Source: Mariniphaga sp041686935 (GTDB taxonomy: Bacteria; Bacteroidota; Bacteroidia; Bacteroidales; Prolixibacteraceae). From it: DNA of 64,000 nt. The stretch covers positions 102,009 to 166,008 of the forward strand of contig JAWLCW010000012.1 in NCBI GenBank assembly GCA_041686935.1, in the 5' to 3' direction. Each line of letters opens with the position of its first letter. Positions within the stretch are counted from its first letter, which is position 1. The notes below the pieces were generated by a model. The model was given only the letters and a program-made list of their open reading frames with translations. It was not told the DNA's origin and searched no databases. The position numbers and the translations under genes were made by a program. Shown here one piece after another: positions 36,115-44,700 of the stretch.

Positions 36115-37308
36115 ATGGTTAGCAATAAATTTATCATTTCAGGAACAGGCTGCGCGCTGTCCGATTTTCTATATACAAATGTTTCATTCTGCTCAGCGGC
36201 ATTTGAAAAATACCGCTACAAAAACCCGGGTGATGGCGGGCTGAGTCCTGGAAAACTGGTGTTTACCGAGGAACTTGAGCAGTTTGCAGGAGTTCCTTAT
36301 CCACGAATTCTGAATGACATAACAGATGGCACTCCGGCTGCTTCGTTTAATATTGGCGGGCCTTCGCTGGTTTCGCTCATTCATGCTGCTCAAATGCTGG
36401 AGCAGGATGATGGTTTTGAAGTAAAGTTTATAGGCATATCAGGAAAGGACGAAACCTCTGAAAAAATCAGGCAACTCCTGAAAAAAACACCGGTAGATTT
36501 TTCAGGATACCTCGCTGTAAGCAAAAAACCCACACCATTTACCCACGTTCTTTCAGACCCTGAATTCGACAAAGGTCATGGTGAGCGTACCTTTATCAAC
36601 AACATTGGCGCTGCCTGGGATTTAACTCCTGAATTTTTACCTGACGCTTTTTTCGAATCGGATATGGTTTGTTTCGGGGGAACAGCTATTACACCCTACC
36701 TGCACGACAACCTCCATGTATTGCTGGAAAAAGCAAAAAACAAAGGAGCTTTTACCCTGGTCAATACAGTTTTTGATTTCCAAAATGAAAAACTAAACCC
36801 TGAAAAACCCTGGCCGATTGGCGATTCAGAATTGAGTTTTCCGAATATCGACATTTTGATAATGGACAAGGAAGAAGCGCTGAAAATCAGTGGAAGACTG
36901 ACTGTTTCCGAAGCGACTGATTTTTTTGTAGCCAAAACTAATGCATTCGTTATTACACAGGGTGCTGAACCTGTTATTTTTTATTCTGACGGAAAAGAAT
37001 TCAATAGAGAATCAGGTAGTCTGAAAGTTTCAGACGTGGTTACTCAAAAAATCCGAAGTAAAGAATACAACGGCGACACCACCGGTTGCGGCGACAACTT
37101 TGTGGGTGGCGTAATTGCATCGGTCGCAAAGCAAATGCAACAAGGTCGGCAAAGTAAACTTAGCCTGAAAGAAGCCGTTATTTCCGGTATTTGTTCAGGC
37201 GGTTTTGCCTGCTCTTACCACGGCGGAACCTGGTTGGAAAAATCGCCCGGAGAGAAAAAGATTGAAATTGACAAATTGATTGCAAACTATTGCAAACAAC
37301 AAAAATGA
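36115..37308 (+). CDS. PfkB-family sugar kinase
   Basis: This 397-residue cytoplasmic kinase has the C-terminal PfkB signature NGDTTGCGDNFVGGVI (319-334) with catalytic Asp327; Cys replaces the usual Ala of GAGD. An N-terminal substrate region includes GGPSLVSLIHAA (81-92). It is longer than typical fructokinases (about 300) through insertions at 30-70 and 140-165, so the sugar cannot be assigned safely. Following an isomerase that would make fructose or xylulose, a ketose kinase is the likely role. The dehydrogenase start overlaps its stop (ATGA at 37305), so they are translationally coupled. Confidence 0.85.
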   Translation: MVSNKFIISGTGCALSDFLYTNVSFCSAAFEKYRYKNPGDGGLSPGKLVFTEELEQFAGVPYPRILNDITDGTPAASFNIGGPSLVSLIHAAQMLEQDDGFEVKFIGISGKDETSEKIRQLLKKTPVDFSGYLAVSKKPTPFTHVLSDPEFDKGHGERTFINNIGAAWDLTPEFLPDAFFESDMVCFGGTAITPYLHDNLHVLLEKAKNKGAFTLVNTVFDFQNEKLNPEKPWPIGDSELSFPNIDILIMDKEEALKISGRLTVSEATDFFVAKTNAFVITQGAEPVIFYSDGKEFNRESGSLKVSDVVTQKIRSKEYNGDTTGCGDNFVGGVIASVAKQMQQGRQSKLSLKEAVISGICSGGFACSYHGGTWLEKSPGEKKIEIDKLIANYCKQQK

Positions 37309-38507
37309 TTATGCAAAAGCTGGTGCTTTTCGGGGCAGGGAAAATAGGTCGTTCGTTTATTGGCCAGTTATTTTCGGCTGGCGGGTTCGAGGTGGTTTTT
37401 GTGGATGTTTACAAACCGGTAATCGACGAACTCAACTGCCGCAGGGAATATAAAGTTGTGATAAAATGTGAGTCTGATTCGGTTATTTCCGTGAAAAATG
37501 TGAGAGGAATTTTGGCCGGAGATGAAACTTCCGTAATCAGGGAAATTTGCGAAGCGGATATAGTGGCAACTGCTGTCGGCCAAAACGGATTGCCGGGCGT
37601 TTTTCCTCTTTTGGCCAAAAGCCTGGAAAACCGTTACCAAAAGTATCCGGATAAACCACTCGACATTATTATGGCCGAAAACCTTCGGAATGCAGCAACC
37701 TATTTTGAAAAAGAACTGAAAAAGATGCTGCCTCCCACTTATCCTTTTCAGAAATTGGTTGGTCTGGTGGAAACCAGCATCGGCAAAATGGTTCCGATTA
37801 TGACCCAAAAGGATTTGGAAGAAGACCCGCTTCAGGTTTTTGCTGAACCATATAACACGCTCATTCTCCATAAAAAAGCCTTTAAAAATCCGGTACCCAA
37901 AATTGCAGGGCTGGCACCCAAAGAAAACATTCAAGCCTGGGTTGACCGCAAATTGTTCGTTCATAACCTGGGCCATGCAGCCGCCGCTTATTTGGGATAC
38001 CGGTACAATCCCGGTTTTGTTTTTTTGTATGAAGCCCTGGAAGTACCTGAAATTTTCGCTGAGGTGAAAGCCACCATGCAGCAATCGGGCAATGCATTGT
38101 TAAAAAAATATCCAGATGATTTTACTTCAGCATCGTTGGATGCACACATTAACGATTTGCTCTCCCGTTTTCAAAACCAGGCGTTGGGTGACACCATTTT
38201 CAGAGTTGGATGCGACCTGCCACGGAAACTGGGACCAAACGACCGACTGGTTGGGGCAATCCGGCTGGCGCAGGAAATGAATTTGCCTAACAATAAAATA
38301 TTGCATGCTCTTGTTTGCGGCTGCCGGTTCAGGGCAACCGATGAAAAAGGAAAAATGCACCCGGCAGATGAAATATTTTCCGGTTTATACCAAACAGGAT
38401 TGAAAAATGTGTTATCCGAAATTTGTACGTTTGATAAAATAACAGACAACGAATTGATTGAAGAAGCAGAAAAGATTGAAAAAAAACTTTTGATAAATGA
38501 AGAATAA
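37305..38507 (+). CDS. Mannitol-1-phosphate 5-dehydrogenase-like protein
   Basis: I chose the ATG at 37305, which overlaps the kinase stop; it yields 400 residues. The NAD-binding start LVLFGAGKIGRSFIGQL and VDVYKPVIDELN is typical of MtlD, and VGLVETSIGKMVP and HNLGHAAAAYLGY match the catalytic Lys/His area of the mannitol dehydrogenase superfamily. MtlD interconverts mannitol-1-phosphate and fructose-6-phosphate. Uronate reductases of the same superfamily (UxaB/UxuB) are longer (about 480). In this operon it may reduce or oxidise a product of the kinase. No mannitol phosphotransferase gene is present, so a classical mannitol-uptake role is unlikely. Confidence 0.82.
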   Translation: MIMQKLVLFGAGKIGRSFIGQLFSAGGFEVVFVDVYKPVIDELNCRREYKVVIKCESDSVISVKNVRGILAGDETSVIREICEADIVATAVGQNGLPGVFPLLAKSLENRYQKYPDKPLDIIMAENLRNAATYFEKELKKMLPPTYPFQKLVGLVETSIGKMVPIMTQKDLEEDPLQVFAEPYNTLILHKKAFKNPVPKIAGLAPKENIQAWVDRKLFVHNLGHAAAAYLGYRYNPGFVFLYEALEVPEIFAEVKATMQQSGNALLKKYPDDFTSASLDAHINDLLSRFQNQALGDTIFRVGCDLPRKLGPNDRLVGAIRLAQEMNLPNNKILHALVCGCRFRATDEKGKMHPADEIFSGLYQTGLKNVLSEICTFDKITDNELIEEAEKIEKKLLINEE

Positions 38508-40728
38508 ACGTTCCTTAAAAATCATCCTTCTTTTCATCGTGGGATTAATTTCTACGGATTACTCTACCGGGCAAAACAGCTGGGATTGCTCCACCTATCC
38601 CGACGAAGAAGGGTTTCAGCAAAGAATGGCGCCTATGCCCGAACGCATTGCCGAACTTGGATTTGGCCAACGTTCGCTGGCAATTTCCAAATGCCCCGAC
38701 ACCGGCCTGTCGGTAAAAACATGGGCGATGGAAGGAGAAACCATTATTTCGCCCTATACCGGCCGTTCTTACATTCAGGGTCCGACAGGTTACTTCGGTC
38801 CGAAAGCACGGAACGAAAAAGGTGAAATCACGGCCTTTGGCGGCGACCCGCTGAAATATGACCTGCCGCCTGCAACTGCTGCATTACTTTTAAACCAGGA
38901 AGTTGACCGTGCCAAAGCTTTTTTGGGCGTCCCCGGCAACCTGCGCCAGCAATACCATTTTGCCTGCAAAAATTGGGCGCGGTTTTATCCGCTGCTCGCT
39001 GATGAAATGGGCGATGAATGGAAAAAAAAATTCTACCATTGGGTGGGGAACTATTCCGAATCGCGCAGGCCTTCCGACGGCGGAGGTGAGTGGCTCGACC
39101 TCTCCAAAAACCACAACCTGGTTGGCGAACCGGGCGAACTGCTGGGCGGGAATACCATCGACGGAGGTACTGAAAACCACAAAACCATGTGGCGCACTTC
39201 CGCTTTGCTGTACGCGCAACTGTTTCCCGATTCGGTAAAAATATCGGGATATTTAACTGAAGAAGCCGAAAAGCTGACTAAAGAGATGCTGGTGGATTAT
39301 GCGAAACGCATTTTGCAAACCGGAAACGGTGAATACGATTCACAGGTGTATTACCCGCACAGCATCGAAGGATTTTTGAATTTGTACGACTTCTCGCCCG
39401 ACGAAGAGACCAGGCAACTGGCTAAATTTCTGCTCGATTATTATTTCGCCACTTACGGATTAAAGGTAATCGACGGCACCATTGCCGGAGCACAAAAACG
39501 GGGCTACCTGGCGCAAAACAATCCGGGCGAAATGGAAATCATGCAGTGGGCGTTTTTCAACCACACCTCCCGAAAAATGGATGATGTGCATACGCAAATT
39601 CAGCAAACCACCACTTCGTACCGTCCCAACAAAGTAATATGCGACATCACCACCAAAAACATTCCTTTGCCGTTTGAGGCAAAAATGAGCCGGCCGTTTT
39701 ACCACATGGATCGCGCACATGCTTTTGCCGAAACGTTTTACTGTTCCAACACCTACGCGATGGGAAATATTCAAATGACCATTGTTGATAATCCGAACCA
39801 GCAGATGGTTTGGTCGCTGGTGGCAGAAGGAACCGATGGCCCGCTCTGTTTTAGCGGCGGACACCCCATGCGCAGAAGTACCTCCGGGCACAGTCCTTAT
39901 ACCCAAACGCTGCAGTCAAAAGGAACCCTGATTTTGCTGACCGCACCAACGAAAATCATTCCCGGCACCGACACGCTGATTGCACCGCTGCATTCCAAAA
40001 TTGTACGCGCCAATTTGTGGCATCTTCCTGAAACTGAGCAGGGAGAAGATTTTGAATTGAAAAACCGGCAAAAGTATGGCAAATGGCCGCTTAAACCTGT
40101 TGAACCAATCGGCGGGGAAAAAGCAGAAGATTTTCAGCAATTCTGGGAAAACAACCAGGGTGCTGCCTGTTCGTGGTTTTATTATCCGGCAAAACTCAGT
40201 CCGGTTCGAAAAGAAGGCATTTGGCTGATGGAGGCAAACCATACGTTTGTTGCCGTAATTCCGCTTACCGAAAAATCGGAGAAAATAGCTCCTGCAGACA
40301 GCCTGGTAAAGAAAATGGACGGAAGTGCAGCCCGGTTTTTCAGTGATTATCACCTGCTTCATTTTCCTGGAGAAATTTCCGGATATATCATTGAAACCGC
40401 TGAAAAAGAAAAGTTTGGAACACTTGAGGATTTTCAAGCCTTTCTGAAAAAAAAGACAAAAATCAATTTTTCAAAACATTCGGAAAATCCCGAAGTGGAG
40501 TACATCAGTATAGCCGGAGAAAAATTAAAAATGAAATACATCCCGGAGAAACTGCGCTGTGAAGCAGTAATCAACGGTAACAAAATCAACTGGGACAACT
40601 TTACCGGAGGGGCTGTTTATGACTCTCCTTTTGTAAAAGTAAAGAATGGTAAAATGGAAGTAAGCAACGGCATTCAGGGCTATTCGGTTAAATTTGAAGG
40701 AGAAATACTCATTTGGGAAAAAAATTAA
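38497..40728 (+). CDS. Secreted protein of unknown family, possible lyase or hydrolase
   Basis: This 743-residue protein starts 11 bases inside the dehydrogenase gene and has a signal peptide ending near YSTGQ (about residue 26). I do not recognise the family. The first half looks helical with repeated hairpins as in (alpha/alpha) toroids, with GGGEWLDLSKNHNLVGEPGE and TIDGGTENHKTMWRTSALLY (about 196-245); Asn-His pairs like this are catalytic in several toroid polysaccharide lyases. The second half (about 390-743) is beta-rich, consistent with the sandwich of such lyases. A new lyase or GH family is possible. Coupling to cytoplasmic sugar genes despite secretion is unusual. Confidence 0.65.
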   Translation: MKNKRSLKIILLFIVGLISTDYSTGQNSWDCSTYPDEEGFQQRMAPMPERIAELGFGQRSLAISKCPDTGLSVKTWAMEGETIISPYTGRSYIQGPTGYFGPKARNEKGEITAFGGDPLKYDLPPATAALLLNQEVDRAKAFLGVPGNLRQQYHFACKNWARFYPLLADEMGDEWKKKFYHWVGNYSESRRPSDGGGEWLDLSKNHNLVGEPGELLGGNTIDGGTENHKTMWRTSALLYAQLFPDSVKISGYLTEEAEKLTKEMLVDYAKRILQTGNGEYDSQVYYPHSIEGFLNLYDFSPDEETRQLAKFLLDYYFATYGLKVIDGTIAGAQKRGYLAQNNPGEMEIMQWAFFNHTSRKMDDVHTQIQQTTTSYRPNKVICDITTKNIPLPFEAKMSRPFYHMDRAHAFAETFYCSNTYAMGNIQMTIVDNPNQQMVWSLVAEGTDGPLCFSGGHPMRRSTSGHSPYTQTLQSKGTLILLTAPTKIIPGTDTLIAPLHSKIVRANLWHLPETEQGEDFELKNRQKYGKWPLKPVEPIGGEKAEDFQQFWENNQGAACSWFYYPAKLSPVRKEGIWLMEANHTFVAVIPLTEKSEKIAPADSLVKKMDGSAARFFSDYHLLHFPGEISGYIIETAEKEKFGTLEDFQAFLKKKTKINFSKHSENPEVEYISIAGEKLKMKYIPEKLRCEAVINGNKINWDNFTGGAVYDSPFVKVKNGKMEVSNGIQGYSVKFEGEILIWEKN

Positions 40729-40815
40729 ACGATATTATCGGTTAAATGAATTTTCAATAGCAGCATATTGCATTTCGTAATTATAAAATACTGATCGTTG
40801 ACGGTAATTAATACA

Positions 40816-40831
40816 TATTTTTGTACTTTTG
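40816..40831 (+). promoter_or_regulatory. Two adjacent TAnnTTTG boxes before the HEPN gene
   Basis: TATTTTTG (40816-40823) and TACTTTTG (40824-40831) lie end to end and both fit TAnnTTTG. The second ends five bases before the ATG at 40837, which again predicts a very short or absent leader. No clear -33 TTTG at the usual distance was found. Confidence 0.45.
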
Positions 40832-40836
40832 GATTG

Positions 40837-41244
40837 ATGGCAGACAAGGAATTAAATACCGAAAAATTGATTCAATATTGGATTGATAGCTCAGATGACG
40901 ACTTTGAGACTATGGTTGCGATGTACAATTCCAAAAGATTTAGCTGGGCATTATTCATCGGTCATTTAATGATTGAAAAACTACTTAAAGCCTATTTTGT
41001 GAAGGTAAAATCTGATTACCCGCCATTTATTCATAACCTGTTGAGACTAGCCGAAAAAACCGGAATAGAGTTAACCGATGATAAAAAGAAACAGCTTGTG
41101 ACAATTACGGCATTCAACATCAACGCAAGGTACGATGACTACAAAATGAGCTTTAAGAAGCAGTGTACACCTGAATATTCTGCCGAGTGGATGAAAACAT
41201 TAAAAGACCTGAGATTATGGATAAAAACATTGATAATGCAATAG
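40837..41244 (+). CDS. HEPN-domain protein, toxin-like partner of MNT
   Basis: This 135-residue protein begins at the ATG at 40837 (MADKELNTEK); an upstream TTG at 40798 is not needed. The helical body has FSWALFIGHLMIEKLLKAYF (about 35-54) and HNLLRLAEKTG, the HEPN pattern (PF05168). I do not find the RNase motif R-x4-6-H, so if it is a toxin it may be of the non-RNase type or inactive. It overlaps the MNT nucleotidyltransferase gene by 28 bases, the standard arrangement of HEPN/MNT toxin-antitoxin pairs, in which MNT modifies the HEPN protein. It lies in an AT-rich island between the two PULs. Confidence 0.8.
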   Translation: MADKELNTEKLIQYWIDSSDDDFETMVAMYNSKRFSWALFIGHLMIEKLLKAYFVKVKSDYPPFIHNLLRLAEKTGIELTDDKKKQLVTITAFNINARYDDYKMSFKKQCTPEYSAEWMKTLKDLRLWIKTLIMQ

Positions 41245-41531
41245 CCAAATACCTTGAATTAATAAAACATAAGTATTCTGATATTGAACAAATATATTTG
41301 TTTGGTTCTTACGCAAAAGGAAAATCAACTGATGAAAGTGATATAGATATAGCTTTGATTTTCAAAAACCTGGACGACTCGCTGCGATTTGACATTCAGG
41401 TCCAACTCATGTTGTTAGCCGCAGAGATTGATTCAAGAATAGAACCACATCCAATATCTCTTGAAGATTTTAATTCAGGAAATCCATTTGTTGATGAAAT
41501 AAAAAAATCTGGAATTGAAATAGCAGCATAA
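41217..41531 (+). CDS. MNT-type minimal nucleotidyltransferase
   Basis: This 104-residue protein starts at the ATG at 41217 inside the HEPN gene. It carries the nucleotidyltransferase core GSYAKGKSTDESDIDIAL, that is G-S-x3-G followed by the metal-binding D-x-D, near residues 31-48. A further acidic position in SRIEPHP could be the third metal ligand. In studied HEPN/MNT pairs the MNT protein adds nucleotides to the HEPN toxin and silences it; that role is assumed here. The pair may work as an addiction module or phage defence element, and base composition hints at acquisition. Confidence 0.85.
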   Translation: MDKNIDNAIAKYLELIKHKYSDIEQIYLFGSYAKGKSTDESDIDIALIFKNLDDSLRFDIQVQLMLLAAEIDSRIEPHPISLEDFNSGNPFVDEIKKSGIEIAA

Positions 41532-41571
41532 GTCACAGCAGCCCAAAATAAAGAATGACTTCAAAGGGTTA

Positions 41572-41664
41572 TCAAAGAATAAATATCAAAACAATAAGCA
41601 AAAGCAGAATCACTATATTTATAATAACTTCGATGAGGGTAAATTTGAATTTTATTTTTTTCAT
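41572..41664 (-). CDS. Possible 30-residue single-span membrane peptide
   Basis: The minus strand from ATG at 41664 to TGA at 41572 encodes a short basic start (MKKIKFKF) followed by a strongly hydrophobic run of about 20 Ile/Leu/Val residues. That is the look of a small membrane peptide or a type I toxin-like peptide. A perfect TAnnTTTG box (41684-41691, minus) lies 19 bases upstream of the ATG. It is too short for automatic calling and could be chance in AT-rich DNA; no family is known to me. Confidence 0.35.
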   Translation of the reverse strand: MKKIKFKFTLIEVIINIVILLLLIVLIFIL

Positions 41665-41683
41665 CGGGCTTGTTAATTTTGAA

Positions 41684-41691
41684 CAAAGCTA
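41684..41691 (-). promoter_or_regulatory. TAnnTTTG box upstream of the 30-residue peptide
   Basis: On the minus strand TAGCTTTG fits the -7 consensus exactly and lies 19 bases before the candidate ATG at 41664. No TTTG was found at the -33 distance. Confidence 0.35.
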
Positions 41692-41761
41692 AGCTGAAAA
41701 AACCGCGCCCTTTTGTAATGGTGTGTCAAAAACAGGGAAAATTGTATATTGTAGATTTACC

Positions 41762-44700
41762 ATGAACCGAAAATTGAAACATATTTTATTCCTCCCAATA
41801 ATAGCATTTGTTGTTCTTGCAAATGCCCGGGAAATTGTTTTTGAACACATCACCACCGGGGAAGGATTGTCGCAAAGTACGGTAAATGCCATCGTTCAGG
41901 ACCAGCGGGGATTTATGTGGTTCGGTACCAACGACGGCCTCGATAAATACGACGGGTACATCATCGAAAGATTCAGTCACGAAAAAGACAACATCAACAG
42001 TCTGAGCAAAAATGCCATTTTATCGCTTTACGAAGACAAAGACGGAATGCTTTGGATTGGCACTTATGGTGGCGGTTTAAATTGCTTCGATTTTGAAACG
42101 CAACAATTCACCCACTTTTTGCAAAATCCTTCAAAACCATTTTCTATTTCCAACAATCAGGTTTTCGAAATATTTGAAGATTCGGAAGGCATTTTCTGGC
42201 TGGGAACCGAACAGGGCGTTGACCGTTTTTATAAAAACGAATCAAAATTTGAAAGTGTTGATCTTCTGGCTGGTATTCCTTTTGGAAAAACAGAAGCCAT
42301 TGCAGAAGACCGGCTGGGTGATATCTGGATAGCCGGAGGAAATGGCCTTTTCAGGTACAGCAGGCTCTACAAATCTTTTCGGCAGGTTCCGCTTTTCACA
42401 AATTCTTCGGTTCCAATTCCCGGAAATTTTGTATGGGAAGTTTTTGTTGACCGGAGAGGCGATTTGTGGGTAGGTTCTTTGTGGGGGCTGTCGAAATTTG
42501 ATTATGCATCCGGAGAATTTCAACATTTCAGGCCGGAAGGCTGGCCTGAATTTCCGGGGAGAAATTTTCATGTGCGAAATATTTATGAAGATCGCCAAAA
42601 TAACCTGTGGATAGGTACCGACGGAGCCGGGGTTTTGCTTTTTAACCGGCAAAATGAAACCTTCTCGAAAGTGCCCGGAAACAAAAACCAATCGGGCAGC
42701 TTTTCAGACAATGTGGTCACCTCCATTTTTGAAGACAGGACCGGAAATTTGTGGTTTGGAACATTCAAAAGCGGAATCAATAAAATTGACCGGCTCTCTA
42801 AAAAGTTTCAAACGTTCCGGCACGAACAGTACAATCCCAACTCGTTGCCCAAAAGCGATATAAAAGCTGTTTTTCAGGACGAATCGCTTGCTACCTGGGT
42901 GGGCACCGAAAAAGGCGGTTTGAGTAAAATTGATCGGGAATCAGGAAAAATTACAACCTGGGAAAACAACCCGGCAGACGAAACCAGCCTCCCCGGCAAT
43001 GTGGTACTTTCCATTGTTAAAGGTGCAGAAAAAAAACTTTGGATAGGCACCTTTAGCGGGGGATTGTCGCGTTTTGATCCCTCAAACGAAAAATTTGAAC
43101 GGATGCCGGAAATCATTACTTCTTCGGGCGAAAAAAGCAATGTGGTTTGGACCATTTACCCCGATATTTCGCAAAAATTGTGGATTGGAACCTGGGGTGC
43201 CGGGCTGCATCTTTTCGACCCGGAAAAACAAGAATATGAATATTTTGACATTACCGAAAAAGGAACAAAAAGCAACAATTCGGTTTTATCCATTTGCCGC
43301 GATTACCAGGGTTTTATTTGGGTGGGAACTTACGGTGACGGCCTGAAAAGAGTGAATCCGTTAACCAGGGAAGTAAAACATTTCAGAAGAAACGATGATA
43401 ATCCTGCCAGCATTATCGACAACCTGGTGCATGTGGTTTTTGAGGATAAAAACAGAAACCTATGGGTGGGCACCAAAGACGGACTGGACCGATTCGACCG
43501 CCAAAAGGAACAATTTATTCATTACAGCACCTTTGACGGACTTCCCAACAATGTAATAAACGGTATTTTGCAGGATGACGAAAACAACCTCTGGGTTAGT
43601 ACCAACAAAGGATTATCGAAATTTAATCCCGGTACCGGGGAATTCAGAAATTACAACATTCACGACGGATTGCAGGGAAACGAATTTAACCGCGGTGTTT
43701 GTTTTGCCGCGCCCAACGGCGATTTTCTTTTTGGCGGCGTTAACGGCCTCAATATTTTCAACCCTGCTGAAATTCAGGATAATCCCTTTATTCCTAACGT
43801 GGTAATTACCGGAATGAAAATTAAAAATGCACAGGTTTCACTTGGGGATAAAAACAATATTCTGAACAAGCATATATCTGCAACGAAAGAAATTGTTCTT
43901 CCTTACAACTTTTCAGTGTTAACCTTCGATTTTGTTGCACTCAATTTTACGAAATCAGAAAAAAACCAGTATGCCTATTTTCTTGAAAATTACGATGAAG
44001 AGTGGCGTTATGTGAATGACCAGCGAACTGCAACTTACACCAACCTGAATCCCGGAGAATATGAGTTTTTTGTGAAAGGCTCAAACAACGACGGACTCTG
44101 GAATGAGCAGGGCACATCGGTTAAACTGACTGTGCTTCCCCCTTACTGGAAAACCTGGTGGTTCCGGGCCATCATTGTATTTTTTATCTGGGGCGGATTT
44201 ACAGTATTGTTTATGATCCGGACCCGGATGATTAAGCACCAGAAAATGGAACTGGAAAAACTGGTAGCTGAACGCACCCGCGAATTACAGTTGCAAAAAT
44301 CGAAAGTTGAATCGAAAAACCAGGAGTTGGAAAAACAAAAACAGGAAATTCTTTTTCAGCGCGACCAGGTGGAACAAATGACCCAAAAAGTGCACGAAGC
44401 CGACCAAATGAAACTCCGGTTTTTTACCAACATCTCGCACGAGTTTCGCACCCCGCTGACATTAATACTTGGGCCGGTTGAAAAAATGCTGAATAGTAGC
44501 ATAAAGGATGAAATCCAGGAACAACTTTCACTGATTCACCGGAATGCGCTTCGACTGCTGAGGCTGGTTAACGAAATTATGGATTTCCGAAAAATTGAAA
44601 CCGGCCGTATGAAACTTCGGGTTACAAACAACGATCTCTCTGTTTTTGTGCACGATATTTATTTCAGTTTTAATGAGTTGGCCAAACGTCAGAAGATTAA

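Noticed and set aside
37278..37298. Direct repeat ATTGCAAAC as a second operator
   Set aside because: It is within the end of the kinase coding sequence and is not palindromic; mentioned only as a weak parallel.
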